Positions 37,601 to 46,931 of a DNA stretch of 64,000 bases are shown piece by piece. Made by a program: the position numbers and the translations under genes. The notes below the pieces were generated by a model. It was not told where the DNA came from and searched no databases. It was given only the letters and a program-made list of their open reading frames with translations. Each line of letters starts with the position of its first letter. Position 1 is the stretch's first letter. Source of the stretch: Myxosarcina sp. GI1 (GTDB lineage Bacteria; Cyanobacteriota; Cyanobacteriia; Cyanobacteriales; Xenococcaceae); the NCBI RefSeq assembly GCF_000756305.1, contig NZ_JRFE01000050.1:58623-122622 (forward strand). The letters are read 5' to 3'.

Positions 37601-39265
37601 GCTCAGGGGGCAAAACCAGGAGAAGGCGGACAGTTACCAGGGAAGAAAGTTAGTCCGTATATCGCTACTCTAAGACGTTCCAAACCAGGGGTCACTTTAA
37701 TTTCTCCCCCACCCCACCATGATATTTACTCTATTGAAGATTTAGCGCAATTAATTTTTGACCTGCATCAAATCAATCCTTTAGCAGGAGTATCGGTTAA
37801 ACTAGTTGCTGAAATCGGCATTGGCACAATCGCTGCTGGCGTAGCTAAAGCCAACGCCGACGTAATTATGATTTCGGGTCATGAAGGGGGTACGGGAGCA
37901 TCTCCCCTCAGTTCGATCAAGCACGCAGGGGTAGCCTGGGAATTGGGAGTGACCGAAGTACATCGCGTACTATTAGGTAATCAGTTGCGCGATCGCGTCA
38001 TTTTACGTGCTGACGGTGGTTTGAGAACGGGCTGGGATGTAGTAATGGCGGCACTAATGGGAGCCGAAGAATACGGCTTTGGTTCGGTGTCGATGATTGC
38101 CGAAGGCTGTATTATGGCACGAGTCTGTCATCTAAATACCTGTCCTGTAGGCGTTGCCACCCAGCAAGAAAAACTCAGAAAACGCTTTAGCGGTATTCCC
38201 GACCATGTAGTCAACTTCTTCTATTTTGTTGCTGAAGAAGTGCGATCGCTGCTAGCTAAACTGGGTTATCGCAATCTTGCCGACATTATCGGACGCACCG
38301 ACTTATTAACTCAGCGTGAAGATCTCAAACTAACCAAAACTAACAGCTTGAATTTAGACTGCTTGCTCAATCTGCCCGATGTTAGAGAAGACCGCAGTTG
38401 GCTGGAACACGAAGCAGTTCATAGTAACGGTGCGGTTCTTGATGATGAATTACTGGCAGATTCAGAAATTACCGAGGCGATCGCTAATAGCGGCAAAGTT
38501 ACTAAAGAAGTAAAAATTGTCAATACCGATCGCAGCGTTGGCGGACGTATTGCAGGGACGATCGCTTCTAAATATGGCAACACTGGCTTTAGCGGCGAAA
38601 TAAACCTTAATTTTCACGGTTATGCAGGACAGAGCTTTGGTGCCTTTAATCTTCCTGGCATGAATTTAACTCTGCGTGGCGAAGCCAATGACTATGTAGG
38701 CAAAGGAATGCACGGTGGCGAAATTGTGATTACCCCTCCTGAAGCTGCCGCTTATGATGCCGCAGCTAACGTCATTGTTGGTAACACCTGTATTTATGGT
38801 GCTACTGGTGGCATTCTTTACGTCAACGGTAGAGCGGGAGAAAGATTTGCCGTCCGTAACTCCTTTGGTAAAGCGGTCATTGAAGGTGCTGGCGATCACT
38901 GCTGCGAATATATGACTGGTGGCGCGATTGTAGTTTTAGGTGTTGCGGGTCGTAACGTCGGTGCGGGAATGACTGGCGGCTTGGGCTACTTTTTAGATGA
39001 AGACGGTTCCTTTCCTGCTAAAGTCAATCCTGAAATTGTCAGCATTCAAAGAGTTTCATCTCCTGTAGGGGAAAAACAGCTTAAAGAAATGATTGTCAAT
39101 CACGTAGCTAAAACTGGTAGTTCTAAAGGTCAGAAGATTTTAGACAATTGGGATACTTATCTCGGTCAATTCTGGCAGGTAGTACCGCCCTCAGAAGCTG
39201 AGAGTCCCGAAGTTAAGGCTGATGTAGTTATGGAAGAAGCAGAACAACCTCTTACTTCCGTGTAG
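34622..39265 (+). CDS. glsF: Ferredoxin-dependent glutamate synthase (Fd-GOGAT)
   Basis: The 1547-residue enzyme makes two glutamates from glutamine and 2-oxoglutarate with electrons from ferredoxin. The N-terminal nucleophile Cys30 follows a short propeptide (ERDACGVGF). The glutaminase and central domains lead into the FMN domain (about 900-1240). The insertion [18 protein letters not shown] near 940-965 is the ferredoxin loop, which distinguishes this from the NADH type. The 3Fe-4S ligands are in [14 protein letters not shown] near 1165, and a C-terminal beta-helix domain GXXGXXXG (about 1260-1530) completes it. The ATG has GAGCAAGAA upstream. Confidence 0.95.
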   Translation: MNQKINKNQEEYTARPFNGQRWLVEERDACGVGFIAYQDGRSSHKLVEQALSALGCMEHRGGCSADGDSGDGSGVMTSLPDKIFASWFAEHDIEMPPAEAWGVGMVFLPQEPELASECKTFIEQAVRKENLEISGWRQVPINPDVLGEQAKDNQPQIEQIIVTSPDNLSGDELDRKLYIARSQVGKELSDTFYICSFSCRTIVYKGMVRAAVLGNFYRDLTNPDYESIFAVYHRRFSTNTMPKWPFAQPMRLLGHNGEINTLLGNINWMATREKELVDGFTEDLLPGWQQEEIEALTPIVNNDNSDSYNLDSAMELLVRTGRSIPEATMILVPEAYQNQPSLQEYPDIVDFYEYHSGLQEPWDGPALLVYSDGKTVGATLDRNGLRPARYSITKDGYVIVASETGVVDLPEAEIIEKGRLGPGQTIVVDLQTNEVLRNWEIKQRIAQTKPYGKWVKQYRQSIEKQEFGNENLLNPEDLLKQQTAFGYTAEDVEMIVESMAINGKEPTFCMGDDIPLAVLSDKPRLLYDYFKQRFAQVTNPPIDPLRESLVMSLSMQLGSKGNLLNLKPEDARLLKLDSPILNDEELAAITASEFPNRTLSTLYPIATGPAGLETAVNNLCDAAAAAVKAGTEIIVLSDRPAEHKIGEEYSYIPPLLAVGAVHQHLIKEGLRLRVSLVADTAQCWSTHHFACLVGYGASAICPYLTLETVRQWWSDPKTQKLMKNERLETITQAQAQYNYRKAIEAGLLKILSKMGISLLSSYHGAQIFEALGLGVDLVNLAFAGTTSRLGGLTLTELAQEVVAFHARAFPEFQGKKLENYGFIKYKKGGEYHINSPEMAKALHKAVESKQYDHYEVYKQHLQQRPATALRDLLDLKSDRDSIPLEQVESVESIVQRFCTGAMSLGSLSREAHETLAIAMNRIGGKSNSGEGGEDSIRFKVLDDVEDGKSPTLPHLNGLRNGDTASSAVKQVASGRFGVTPEYLIAAKQLEIKMAQGAKPGEGGQLPGKKVSPYIATLRRSKPGVTLISPPPHHDIYSIEDLAQLIFDLHQINPLAGVSVKLVAEIGIGTIAAGVAKANADVIMISGHEGGTGASPLSSIKHAGVAWELGVTEVHRVLLGNQLRDRVILRADGGLRTGWDVVMAALMGAEEYGFGSVSMIAEGCIMARVCHLNTCPVGVATQQEKLRKRFSGIPDHVVNFFYFVAEEVRSLLAKLGYRNLADIIGRTDLLTQREDLKLTKTNSLNLDCLLNLPDVREDRSWLEHEAVHSNGAVLDDELLADSEITEAIANSGKVTKEVKIVNTDRSVGGRIAGTIASKYGNTGFSGEINLNFHGYAGQSFGAFNLPGMNLTLRGEANDYVGKGMHGGEIVITPPEAAAYDAAANVIVGNTCIYGATGGILYVNGRAGERFAVRNSFGKAVIEGAGDHCCEYMTGGAIVVLGVAGRNVGAGMTGGLGYFLDEDGSFPAKVNPEIVSIQRVSSPVGEKQLKEMIVNHVAKTGSSKGQKILDNWDTYLGQFWQVVPPSEAESPEVKADVVMEEAEQPLTSV

Positions 39266-39288
39266 ACAATAGTTTGAATTAAATGTTT

Positions 39289-39319
39289 AAGACTGGTAAA
39301 TAGCTGCCAGTCTTTTTTT
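39289..39319 (+). terminator. Rho-independent terminator of glsF
   Basis: An 8-bp perfect stem (aagactgg / ccagtctt) with a 10-base loop runs into a T-rich tract. It starts 24 bases after the glsF stop. Confidence 0.85.
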
Positions 39320-39364
39320 ATTTGTTAACTAATACACAATCAATTGAATTTTCTGCGCTAAAAC

Positions 39365-39601
39365 TTATGTCAAAAATTCATAACCTTGTCGATTAAAATG
39401 TACGCCATCTTCAGCTTTGAGAAATTTGGAGTAGTCTGAGTGCGATCGCATTAAAGACCAGAGTGCGCCTCTAGTATTATCTCTTATCACACCAGAGTTA
39501 ATAACGATCCAACCAGGCAAAACTTACTTGAATCTGGAAGTAAGTTTCAAGGTTACATCAGGGTCTTTTTCTTTAGCAGTAATGCTCCCAGACAAATTAG
39601 C
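39365..39601 (-). pseudogene. Remnant of an SGNH/GDSL-like hydrolase (C-terminal part)
   Basis: On the minus strand the last 51 codons read VLPGWIVINSGVIRDN, then SDYSKFLKAEDGVHFNRQGYEF, ending LT and stop. The D-G-V-H-F-N-R-Q-G-Y segment is the block-V catalytic Asp-His motif of SGNH esterases. Upstream in the same frame are a TAA (39524-39526) and a further stop before 39601, and no start or Ser block is visible. It looks like a decayed tail of a gene otherwise lost. The assignment rests on one motif. Confidence 0.45.
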
Positions 39602-39857
39602 TTAGGCATAGGCGTAAATTTGGCAAATTCAACGCTCAGTCGAGCTTAAAGAAATTTTTTTTAAAAACGTTATAAAATTGCCGATCGCCATTACTCTATA
39701 TACATATATTATTTTTACAGCGGTTCTTGACAAAATAAAGTTCTATATTTTCTTTTGTTAAAGCTCGGATGGCGAACGTTTTTTACTACTATTTCTCTAA
39801 TTGCCAAACCGTTAGACAAATACTCGTTTACTAAAAAATATATATAGCTTGTAGCTT

Positions 39858-41066
39858 ATGACTAATTTATCACCTCAGCCACCAGAGAATAACGAGCCTC
39901 AAAGAAGACCAGTCGTTACTTTTGACGAAATGGTTGGGATTATTGTCGCTTTTACCACTGTTGGTGCGATATTATTCTGGTCTTTGGGTAATAAAATTGG
40001 CTCGAAGACTTTTTCACAGTCAAATAATAATTTTTTATCTTTAGGCGAAGATCGCGGCGAAGGGGAAAGAATAAGTACCGATACTGGTTTCAATCGAATA
40101 TTGACTTCAGAAGATTCAGAGCCTTTGCAAAGAAGTTCTAAATATTTAAATCGCCAGTCAACAACTGGTACTATTACATCTCCCTCTAACGAGTCGAACC
40201 GTGAAACTATTTTTGCTCGACCCCAGGCAAATAATTTTCGGTTGGATTCCCGTTCCAGGTTGACACCTACACCTTTGACTTTAGATAGTTTGATCGAGAA
40301 TCCCGAAGTAGTCGAATCGCCTCAAATCGGCTCGCCACCAGTATTAACTACTCCCGAAACGGAAACCCCAGATATAGAAACACCCGATACACCAGAGACT
40401 CCCAAAACACCCATAGCAGAGTCACCAGAAGCAGAAACACCCGATACAGCAGGGACTCCCAAAACGGTTTTCAAAGATGTTTCTCAAGATTATTGGGCTT
40501 ATCCTTTTGTTGCCACCTTAGCAGAGCAAGGATTGATAACTGGTTCGTCAGAAAATCTTTTCGAGCCAAACAAACTAATTACTAGAGCTAGTATGGCTAC
40601 TATGGTTAGTATGGCTTTTAACCGACCTGAAAATCAGGCATCAAAAAGCTTTACCGATATTACAGACCAAAACGCGATCGCCACTGATATTAATAAAACG
40701 GTCGGTATGGGGTTTATGAAAGGATACTCCGATAGTGAGTTTCGTCCCTTAGAGAACATCCCTCGCTATCAAGTTTTAGTTGCTTTGGCTACTGGTTTGG
40801 GACTGACACCATCTCAAGAACCTCAAGCAATTCTACAACAGTTTAACGATCGCGATGGGATTCCCGACTGGGCGACAGAACAAGTAGCAGCAGCGACAGA
40901 AGCAGGTTTACTGGTAAATCGTCCTGATTTTGCTAATAATGCTCTCAATCCCAATCAACCTGCTACTCGTGCTGAAGTAGCGGCGATGATTTACCAAGCT
41001 TTAGTTCAGACGGGTAAAGTCGAGGCAATTGACTCCGAACATATCGTCAACCCATCCAATCAATAG
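39858..41066 (+). CDS. SLH-domain envelope protein with membrane anchor
   Basis: The 402-residue protein has a short cytoplasmic N-terminus, one membrane helix at about 25-45 (MVGIIVAFTTVGAILFWSLG) and a Ser/Asn-rich stretch. A Pro/Thr/Glu spacer with repeated TPETPK or SPEAETPD units covers about 155-205. Up to three S-layer homology repeats follow at about 206-395, including VFKDVSQDYWAYPFV, GLITGSSENLFEPNKLITRA and MGFMKGYSDSEFRPLENI. SLH domains bind peptidoglycan-linked polymers. It probably tethers the inner membrane to the wall. Confidence 0.85.
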   Translation: MTNLSPQPPENNEPQRRPVVTFDEMVGIIVAFTTVGAILFWSLGNKIGSKTFSQSNNNFLSLGEDRGEGERISTDTGFNRILTSEDSEPLQRSSKYLNRQSTTGTITSPSNESNRETIFARPQANNFRLDSRSRLTPTPLTLDSLIENPEVVESPQIGSPPVLTTPETETPDIETPDTPETPKTPIAESPEAETPDTAGTPKTVFKDVSQDYWAYPFVATLAEQGLITGSSENLFEPNKLITRASMATMVSMAFNRPENQASKSFTDITDQNAIATDINKTVGMGFMKGYSDSEFRPLENIPRYQVLVALATGLGLTPSQEPQAILQQFNDRDGIPDWATEQVAAATEAGLLVNRPDFANNALNPNQPATRAEVAAMIYQALVQTGKVEAIDSEHIVNPSNQ

Positions 41067-41093
41067 ATTATTAATTTATAAATAACTATAGAG

Positions 41094-41119
41094 GCGCGAT
41101 TGCTGCAATCGCGCTTTTT
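41094..41119 (+). terminator. Rho-independent terminator of the SLH gene
   Basis: A 9-bp perfect stem (gcgcgattg / caatcgcgc) with a 3-base loop is followed by five T residues. It starts 27 bases after the stop codon. Confidence 0.85.
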
Positions 41120-41173
41120 AAGTTTTGATTTAAAAAGACATATCGCATTACGTATATAAATTAGTACTTGCTA

Positions 41174-41220
41174 CTTTTAACTTTTAACTTTTAACTTTTA
41201 ACTTTTGACTTTTAACTTTT
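41174..41220. repeat. Heptanucleotide tandem repeat (cttttaa)n before rbgA
   Basis: Six full copies and one partial copy of cttttaa (one variant cttttga), 7-bp period, ending 7 bases before the rbgA start codon. It leaves no room for a recognisable Shine-Dalgarno. Confidence 0.9.
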
Positions 41221-41227
41221 GCTATAT

Positions 41228-42076
41228 ATGTCAATTCCTTCTATTCAATGGTATCCAGGTCATATTGCCAAAGCCGAACGACAGCTAAAAGAACAACTCA
41301 AGCGCGTCGATGTGGTTCTGGAAATATTGGATGCGCGAATTCCCCTGGCTTCCCATCACCCCCAGATCGACGAATGGATCGGTGACAAACCTAAAGTTTT
41401 AGTATTAAACCGCGTAGATATGATTCCCGAAGCGGTAAAGCATAACTGGCTGAAGTGGTATCAGTCGCAACAACTGCAACCTTATTTTACCAATGCCAAA
41501 CAAGGTAAAGGCATCAAAGCCGTTAAGAGTGCCGCTCAAACTGCAGGAAAAACTATGAACCAAAGAAGGCGCAATCGCGGTATGCGTCCCCGTCCTGTAA
41601 GAGCGGTAGTTATTGGCTTTCCCAACGTGGGCAAATCAGCTTTAATTAACCGTTTGGTAGGTAAAAAAGTTGTAGCTAGCGAACGCCGTGCGGGGGTAAC
41701 TCGTCAGTTACGCTGGGTAAGAATCTCTGATGAGATCGAACTATTGGATGCCCCTGGTGTAATTCCCTGGAAGTTAGACCATCAAGAAGATGCCGTAAAA
41801 TTGGCGATTTGCGAAGATATCGGTCAAGCCTCTTACGACAACCAGTTAATTGCTGCGGCAGCAGTTGAGTTTTTAGTAGAGTTAGATTTTGGCAACATAT
41901 TAGAATCGCGCTACCATCTCGATCCCCACAGTGTGACGGGAGAGGCTTATATATATCAACTGGGCGATCGCCTGTATCAAGGAGATCGAGAAAGAGTCGC
42001 TCGGCAAATACTGTATGATTTTCGTACGGGCAATATGGGCGCAATTCCTTTAGAACTTCCGCCATTGTCGAACTAA
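41228..42076 (+). CDS. rbgA: Ribosome biogenesis GTPase (RbgA/YlqF)
   Basis: The ATG at 41228 (MSIPSIQWYPGHIAKA) is preferred over a TTG at 41219; the product is 282 residues. It is a circularly permuted GTPase: G4 (LNRVDM, about 61-66) comes before G1 (GFPNVGKSALINRLVG, about 126-141) and G3 (DAPGV). The N-terminal WYPGHIAKA motif and C-terminal helical RNA-binding domain are typical. In Bacillus RbgA matures the 50S subunit. No SD is visible, and the start abuts a heptamer repeat. Confidence 0.93.
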   Translation: MSIPSIQWYPGHIAKAERQLKEQLKRVDVVLEILDARIPLASHHPQIDEWIGDKPKVLVLNRVDMIPEAVKHNWLKWYQSQQLQPYFTNAKQGKGIKAVKSAAQTAGKTMNQRRRNRGMRPRPVRAVVIGFPNVGKSALINRLVGKKVVASERRAGVTRQLRWVRISDEIELLDAPGVIPWKLDHQEDAVKLAICEDIGQASYDNQLIAAAAVEFLVELDFGNILESRYHLDPHSVTGEAYIYQLGDRLYQGDRERVARQILYDFRTGNMGAIPLELPPLSN

Positions 42077-42117
42077 CCTTTTGAGAATGGCACTGACACT
42101 ACTAATTATCGAACGTT

Positions 42118-42804
42118 TTAATTATGCTTCCTCTGGCGTAGCTTCAGCATAGTAACACAGCTGATTAACCATAAAAAACCGACTCCGTAACCAGTGATAA
42201 CATCAGTTGGCCAATGCACTCCTAAATAAAGCCGACTCATACCAATTGCACCAATTAAAATTGTTGCCAAACTATAGATAGCAAAAGCAAATTTCGGATA
42301 GTGTGTTGCCAGCAAATAAGCAATAAAGCCATAAAGCACCATCGAACCTAAAGCATGACCGCTAGGAAAACTATAAGATGTTTCGTCAATTAGTTTTGTC
42401 CAAAGTTGGGGACGAGGTTTGTTAAAAAACACTTTTAATCCCCTGTTAAGAATAAATGCTCCAGAAGAAGCGATCGCCAACATTGTGGCTTCTTGATTGT
42501 TACCTTGCCACCAAAGAATTATTAAACTAATTCCGAAAATCGGAACCACTACAGGTGGATTCCCCAAACTTGTAACCACAAGCATTACTCGATCTAAATG
42601 GGAATTAGCAACAGAATGAATCGAGAGGAGTATTGTTTTATCAAAAGCAAAAGCTTCTCGTTCTAAAACCTCCTCGGCAAGCTGGGCAAGAACATACAAA
42701 GTTAATAAAGAAATAGAAAGCCCAAAAATGCCAACTGTAGCAATTAATGAGGCAATCCGAGGATGGATATGGCGGCTCCAAAAATTTATTAAAAATCTAA
42801 TCAT
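42118..42804 (-). CDS. PAP2-family membrane phosphatase
   Basis: I chose the ATG at 42804 (MIRFLINFW), because the longer frame to 42855 would overlap the divergent gene's start. The 228-residue protein has about five to six membrane helices and the full PAP2 catalytic triad of motifs: KVFFNKPRP, SFPSGHAL and SRLYLGVHWPTDV. It probably dephosphorylates undecaprenyl pyrophosphate or phosphatidic acid at the outer face of the membrane. Which substrate is used is not determinable. Confidence 0.9.
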   Translation of the reverse strand: MIRFLINFWSRHIHPRIASLIATVGIFGLSISLLTLYVLAQLAEEVLEREAFAFDKTILLSIHSVANSHLDRVMLVVTSLGNPPVVVPIFGISLIILWWQGNNQEATMLAIASSGAFILNRGLKVFFNKPRPQLWTKLIDETSYSFPSGHALGSMVLYGFIAYLLATHYPKFAFAIYSLATILIGAIGMSRLYLGVHWPTDVITGYGVGFLWLISCVTMLKLRQRKHN

Positions 42805-42844
42805 AAGATTTATTCTAAAATTTGGTAATTTTCTACACCAAAAA

Positions 42845-43165
42845 ATGAAATACATAGGGATAATTTTATTAATCTTGTCGTTCTTTTATTTGACTACCTC
42901 TCCAGCTCTAGCCATCGATATGTGTCGCAATATAAAAGGGCAAAAGCTTTGTATAGTCAGAATCAAACGTAGTGCAAAAAACTATTGGGAATATCGAACC
43001 AAGGTAGAGATCGACGGTAAACGAAGAGTTAAAGAAATCTATAATTGTCGCGATTACGCTCCGCGTACCGCCAAAGGCGATCGCACCGTTACTAGAAAAG
43101 GTAAAGTAGCAATTCCCTTCAAACCCAATAGCCTTGGCGAATTAGTGTGCGATTTATTTTCTTAA
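42845..43165 (+). CDS. Small secreted basic protein, unknown function
   Basis: I use the ATG at 42845; the longer open frame from 42728 lies inside the PAP2 gene. The 106-residue product has a clear signal peptide (MKYIGIILLILSFFYL, cleaved after SPALA at 23). The mature part is Lys/Arg-rich with four Cys residues (C27, C35, and CRDY and LVCDLFS near the end) that could form two disulfides. I recognise no family. Its promoter would lie within the 5' end of the divergent PAP2 gene. Confidence 0.65.
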   Translation: MKYIGIILLILSFFYLTTSPALAIDMCRNIKGQKLCIVRIKRSAKNYWEYRTKVEIDGKRRVKEIYNCRDYAPRTAKGDRTVTRKGKVAIPFKPNSLGELVCDLFS

Positions 43166-43267
43166 AACCCAAAACCTAGTGCCTAGAGCCTATATCAACC
43201 GAAGTACAATTTATATGACCGAAAATTGCTATATATAATAAACACAGTACGGAGATGGAGATAAATA

Positions 43268-44149
43268 GTGGCAATGTATTTGGTTACTGGTGCGACAGGA
43301 TCTTTAGGACGTAGAGTTGTCAGACAATTAAGAGACAAAGATATGCCAGTCCGTGCTTTTGCGCGTTTATCTGCTAATTACGGAGAACTAGCAGATCGAG
43401 GTGCGGAAATTTTTATTGGCGATTTAAGACAGGAAAGAGACATTACCAAAGCTTGTCGAGATGTGCGCTATATCATTAGCTGTCATGGTTCTGGCAAGAA
43501 TGCTCAGGCGTTAGACTATCGAGCTAATATCGATCTAATAGATCGCGCTATAGAAAACAATGTCGAACATTTTGTCTTTATTTCGGTTCTGGGTGCCGAC
43601 AGAGGCTATCAAGATTCTGCCACCTTCAAAGCCAAAAGAGAAGTAGAAAAATATTTAGCGGCTAGCGGGTTAAACTATACTATTTTGCGTCCTTCGGGAT
43701 TTGCTAACAATCTTTTACCTCTAGCAGAAAGATTTCGCGATACGGGTATTTATTTACTGATCGGCGATCCTAAAAATCGTTCTTCGATTGTCAGTACTGA
43801 TGACCTGGCTACAATTGCGATCGCTTCTACCACTACCGAACCAGCTAAAAACCAAACTTTCGCTGTCGGAGGTCCCGATATTCTCAAACGAGAAGATATT
43901 CCCCGTATTTTTGCTCGTTTATTTGATAAAGATCCGATTGTTATTAATCCCCCGTTAACCTTATTTGATGGCTTGCGATCGGGAATTGGCTTAATCAATC
44001 CTCAGCTACAAAAATCTCTGGGTACCCTACGGACTTTGCTGGCACACGAGTTTTTCTGCAATATGGATGAAATTGCCCGTCTAGAATCGACTTTTGAAAT
44101 TAAAATGGAGTCTTTAGAGAGTTTTCTACGGCGTTATTTAGGAAACTAA
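43268..44149 (+). CDS. NmrA-like atypical SDR (NAD(P)-binding)
   Basis: The 293-residue protein has an N-terminal nucleotide-binding motif MYLVTGATGSLGRRVVRQL, then FVFISVLGADRG and a Thr-phi-phi-Arg-Pro element (YTILRPSGFANNLLP). There is no catalytic YxxxK, as is usual in the NmrA/Ycf39-like class. A GTG start at 43268 is supported by GGAG 8-9 bases upstream; an ATG two codons later is also possible. Relatives such as Ycf39 assist PSII assembly with chlorophyll, but this one is not clearly Ycf39, so its role is open. Confidence 0.8.
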   Translation: MAMYLVTGATGSLGRRVVRQLRDKDMPVRAFARLSANYGELADRGAEIFIGDLRQERDITKACRDVRYIISCHGSGKNAQALDYRANIDLIDRAIENNVEHFVFISVLGADRGYQDSATFKAKREVEKYLAASGLNYTILRPSGFANNLLPLAERFRDTGIYLLIGDPKNRSSIVSTDDLATIAIASTTTEPAKNQTFAVGGPDILKREDIPRIFARLFDKDPIVINPPLTLFDGLRSGIGLINPQLQKSLGTLRTLLAHEFFCNMDEIARLESTFEIKMESLESFLRRYLGN

Positions 44150-44209
44150 AGAATTAAAAAATTTACACTATACTCGTGGTTGGGAAAGGATCGAATAGCA
44201 TTTTAATTT

Positions 44210-45289
44210 ATGGCTCAACCAGCAGTATATATCGCAGTTACAGGACACGGTTTCGGTCATGCGGTTCGCGCCGCTACTATTGCCAGTAAACTACAGCAAC
44301 TCAATTCCAATATTTCGATTATTTTTGTCACCGTTGCTCCTCAGTGGTTACTAAAATCTTATTTAACTACAGACTTTGATTATCGTCCTCGTATTTTTGA
44401 TGTGGGAGTCATTCAAAGCGATAGTCTAAAAATGGATAAACAGGCGACTTTGAAAAAAATGCAGCACATTATTGCTAGTGAAGCCGCAATTATTACCGAA
44501 GAAGTTGAGTTTATTCGTAATAATAACGTGGGACTCATTTTAGCCGATGTCCCTGCTTTGGCTACAGCGATCGCTAAGGCGGCAAAAATTCCCTGCTGGA
44601 TGGTTAGCAATTTTGGTTGGGACTATATCTATAGCCATTGGGGCGAACCTTTTCAAGAAGTCACTACCTGGATTAAAAAGCATTATTACCAGAGCGATCG
44701 CCTGTTTCGCTTACCTTTATGCGAACCGATGAGTGCTTTTCCTAACATTACCGATGTTGGTTTGATTGGCGATCGACCTCGCTACAGTAAAGAAGAACTA
44801 CAGCAAAAATTTAATTTAAACACCCCTCCAGAAAAAACCGTATTGCTTACCTTTGGTGGTTTGGGAATTCAGGCTATTCCCTACCACAACTTACAGCGGT
44901 TCTCCGACTGGCAATTTATTACCTTCGACCGCTACGCGCCAGATTTACCTAATTTGCTCAAAATTAATGATAGTTTTCTTCGTCCCTTAGACTTTATGCC
45001 CGTATGCGGTAGAGTATTTTCTAAACCTGGCTTTAGTACTTTTTCTGAAGCTTTATGTCAAAACGTGCCGATAGTTTCTCTAACACGCCAAGACTTTGCC
45101 GAATCTGAAATACTAATTAATGGTATTCGCGATCATTCTTACCATCAAATTATTACCCCTGAAAACTTTTTTGAGGGAGAATGGGATTTTCTGCATCACG
45201 ATTCATTACCACCCCGTAAAAAAACTACTTTAGCTACAAATGGTGCAGAGACAATTGCCAGAGAAATTATTACTTTTCTCACTAGCTAA
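44210..45289 (+). CDS. GT-B-fold glycosyltransferase-like protein
   Basis: The 359-residue protein begins VYIAVTGHGFGHAVRAATIA, the Gly/His-rich first loop of GT-B glycosyltransferases. The C-terminal half has LLTFGGLGIQAIPYHNL and VFSKPGFSTFSEALCQNVPIV, the nucleotide-sugar-binding region. The opening GHGFGHA also resembles the N-terminal domain of plant L-arabinokinase; no GHMP kinase domain is fused here. It ends two bases before the convergent pseudokinase gene. Confidence 0.75.
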   Translation: MAQPAVYIAVTGHGFGHAVRAATIASKLQQLNSNISIIFVTVAPQWLLKSYLTTDFDYRPRIFDVGVIQSDSLKMDKQATLKKMQHIIASEAAIITEEVEFIRNNNVGLILADVPALATAIAKAAKIPCWMVSNFGWDYIYSHWGEPFQEVTTWIKKHYYQSDRLFRLPLCEPMSAFPNITDVGLIGDRPRYSKEELQQKFNLNTPPEKTVLLTFGGLGIQAIPYHNLQRFSDWQFITFDRYAPDLPNLLKINDSFLRPLDFMPVCGRVFSKPGFSTFSEALCQNVPIVSLTRQDFAESEILINGIRDHSYHQIITPENFFEGEWDFLHHDSLPPRKKTTLATNGAETIAREIITFLTS

Positions 45290-45291
45290 AT

Positions 45292-46803
45292 TTAATTGTA
45301 AAATGGCAACTCAATATCTAAAGATTCCAGCATTTTTTGTGTGGTTTTAAGATATTCATCGTATTGAGTTGCTTCTGCTACGTAAGTCACAATATAGATG
45401 CGGTTATCGATCGCCGCAAACGTTTCTTTTTGCTTTAGTTGCAAGCCATTTTCCTGTCGGGAATAAACTATTGTTCTAGCCTGATAGTTGGCAAGCATAG
45501 TTCTTTCTGGTGCGCCTTCTAACTTATTACCTTCTTGTTCGAGGCGTTGGATAGTTGTTTGAAGATACTCATCTAAAGACACAGAATTAAAAGACAAATA
45601 TTCTACAGAAATATAAACGCTTTCTCTAAATGGATCTGAAGGCTGTTTTAAAGGTGAAGTAAAAACTACTATTTCTCCCGTAATTGGATCTTCTGATTCT
45701 TGTATAGTCCAATTTGGTGGATATTTAATTGCTAGATAATAATTACTATTTACGTATGAAGAAAAATTGCGATAAATGTTGCGATTAAAACCAATAAATA
45801 AAATAATTAATGCTACAGCAAAAGGTAATAATAGTAACGCCCCAAACTTAATTTTTCGATCGGCTTTCAACTTGGATTTCGTCGGTTTATTCCTAGCTGA
45901 GATTTTTTTTTCGCGAGGAGGTAAAGTAAAAGGAAGGGGTAAAGCAACCGTGTTTTCTTCTTGCTTTAGTTCGGCGATCGCTTCAGCAGCAGATTGGTAA
46001 CGTGCCGCCGAATTTTCGTCAATCATTTTACTGAGAATTCTATTAAGTTTGTAGCTGATATTTACTCTAGTACGATTGCTTATTTCTGCTAATAGTGGTT
46101 TTTGATAGTTAGCCCGATCGACATTCTGTAGTTTCGGAACTTCTCCCGTCAGGGCATAAACAATTGTTTTTCCTAAAGCATAAAGATCGCTACTGTAGTT
46201 TGGGCTACCCTCACGCTGTTCTATTGAGACATAATCGTCATAACTTTGACGAACTAATGGCGATGGCTGCTGTCGATAAAACAATTCCAAAGAATTTCTT
46301 ATCGTACCGAAATTGGACAAAGTTATTTGCTTGTCTGACTGAAGCTGAATTAGATTTTCGGGTCTAATATTGAGATGTAGAATTTGCTTTTGATGAATAA
46401 ATTTTAGAACTTCTAAGCTGCTTTGCAACCAAAAGATTGCTTCTAATTCATTTAAAGGTTTATCTGTTAGATGCTGCTCTAAAGTTTTACCCGTACATAA
46501 TTCCGTTACTAAGTAAAACTCCCTTTCTTCAACAAAATAGTCTAACAGTTGCGGAATTTGTAAATTCTGCCCCAAATTTTTTAAAGCAAGTGCTTCTGTT
46601 TGAAAGAGCTTGGTCAAATTCTGCCAAAATTGCCAATTGGCAGTATTATTTTGAGACGGAAAATAAAGTCTTTCTATCTGACACTGAGAGTTTTCTAAAC
46701 TGTGGCGATCGCAAGCTAGATATAATGCGCCTAAAGGTTCGCGTCTCAATTCTCGTACGATAAAATAGCGATCGCCTATAAGTGTTCCGACTATTGACTT
46801 CAT
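45292..46803 (-). CDS. Membrane-anchored pseudokinase fused to a PsbP-like domain
   Basis: The 503-residue protein has a Ser/Thr-kinase-like domain at about 10-280, a basic linker, one membrane helix at about 321-339 and an extracytoplasmic PsbP-like domain at about 350-500 (YYLAIKYPPNWTIQES, then LEGAPERTMLANYQARTIVY). The catalytic residues are lost. The glycine loop is RREPLG, the VAIK Lys region reads CQIERL (42-45), HRD is H143-L-N145, and DFG is N164-F-G. Asn150 (RPEN) and structural features such as Asp206 are kept. It should be folded but inactive, so a ligand sensor or scaffold is more likely than a kinase. Confidence 0.82.
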   Translation of the reverse strand: MKSIVGTLIGDRYFIVRELRREPLGALYLACDRHSLENSQCQIERLYFPSQNNTANWQFWQNLTKLFQTEALALKNLGQNLQIPQLLDYFVEEREFYLVTELCTGKTLEQHLTDKPLNELEAIFWLQSSLEVLKFIHQKQILHLNIRPENLIQLQSDKQITLSNFGTIRNSLELFYRQQPSPLVRQSYDDYVSIEQREGSPNYSSDLYALGKTIVYALTGEVPKLQNVDRANYQKPLLAEISNRTRVNISYKLNRILSKMIDENSAARYQSAAEAIAELKQEENTVALPLPFTLPPREKKISARNKPTKSKLKADRKIKFGALLLLPFAVALIILFIGFNRNIYRNFSSYVNSNYYLAIKYPPNWTIQESEDPITGEIVVFTSPLKQPSDPFRESVYISVEYLSFNSVSLDEYLQTTIQRLEQEGNKLEGAPERTMLANYQARTIVYSRQENGLQLKQKETFAAIDNRIYIVTYVAEATQYDEYLKTTQKMLESLDIELPFYN

Positions 46804-46931
46804 CTAAAGTCTCAAAGATATTGCAATTTATAAAAAGTAAGCTAGTATCGCTATTCTATTAGATAGAATTAAAAATTGAGTATGCTAAATTACGGACGCG
46901 CTAATTGGCAAAGCGTTTGGGATAAATTTTT

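Noticed and set aside
41676..42065. 129-codon frame antisense to rbgA
   Set aside because: It is entirely inside a conserved gene with no motif of its own.
42728..42844. Upstream extension of the small secreted protein
   Set aside because: It lies inside the divergent PAP2 gene and would bury the clear signal peptide starting at 42845.
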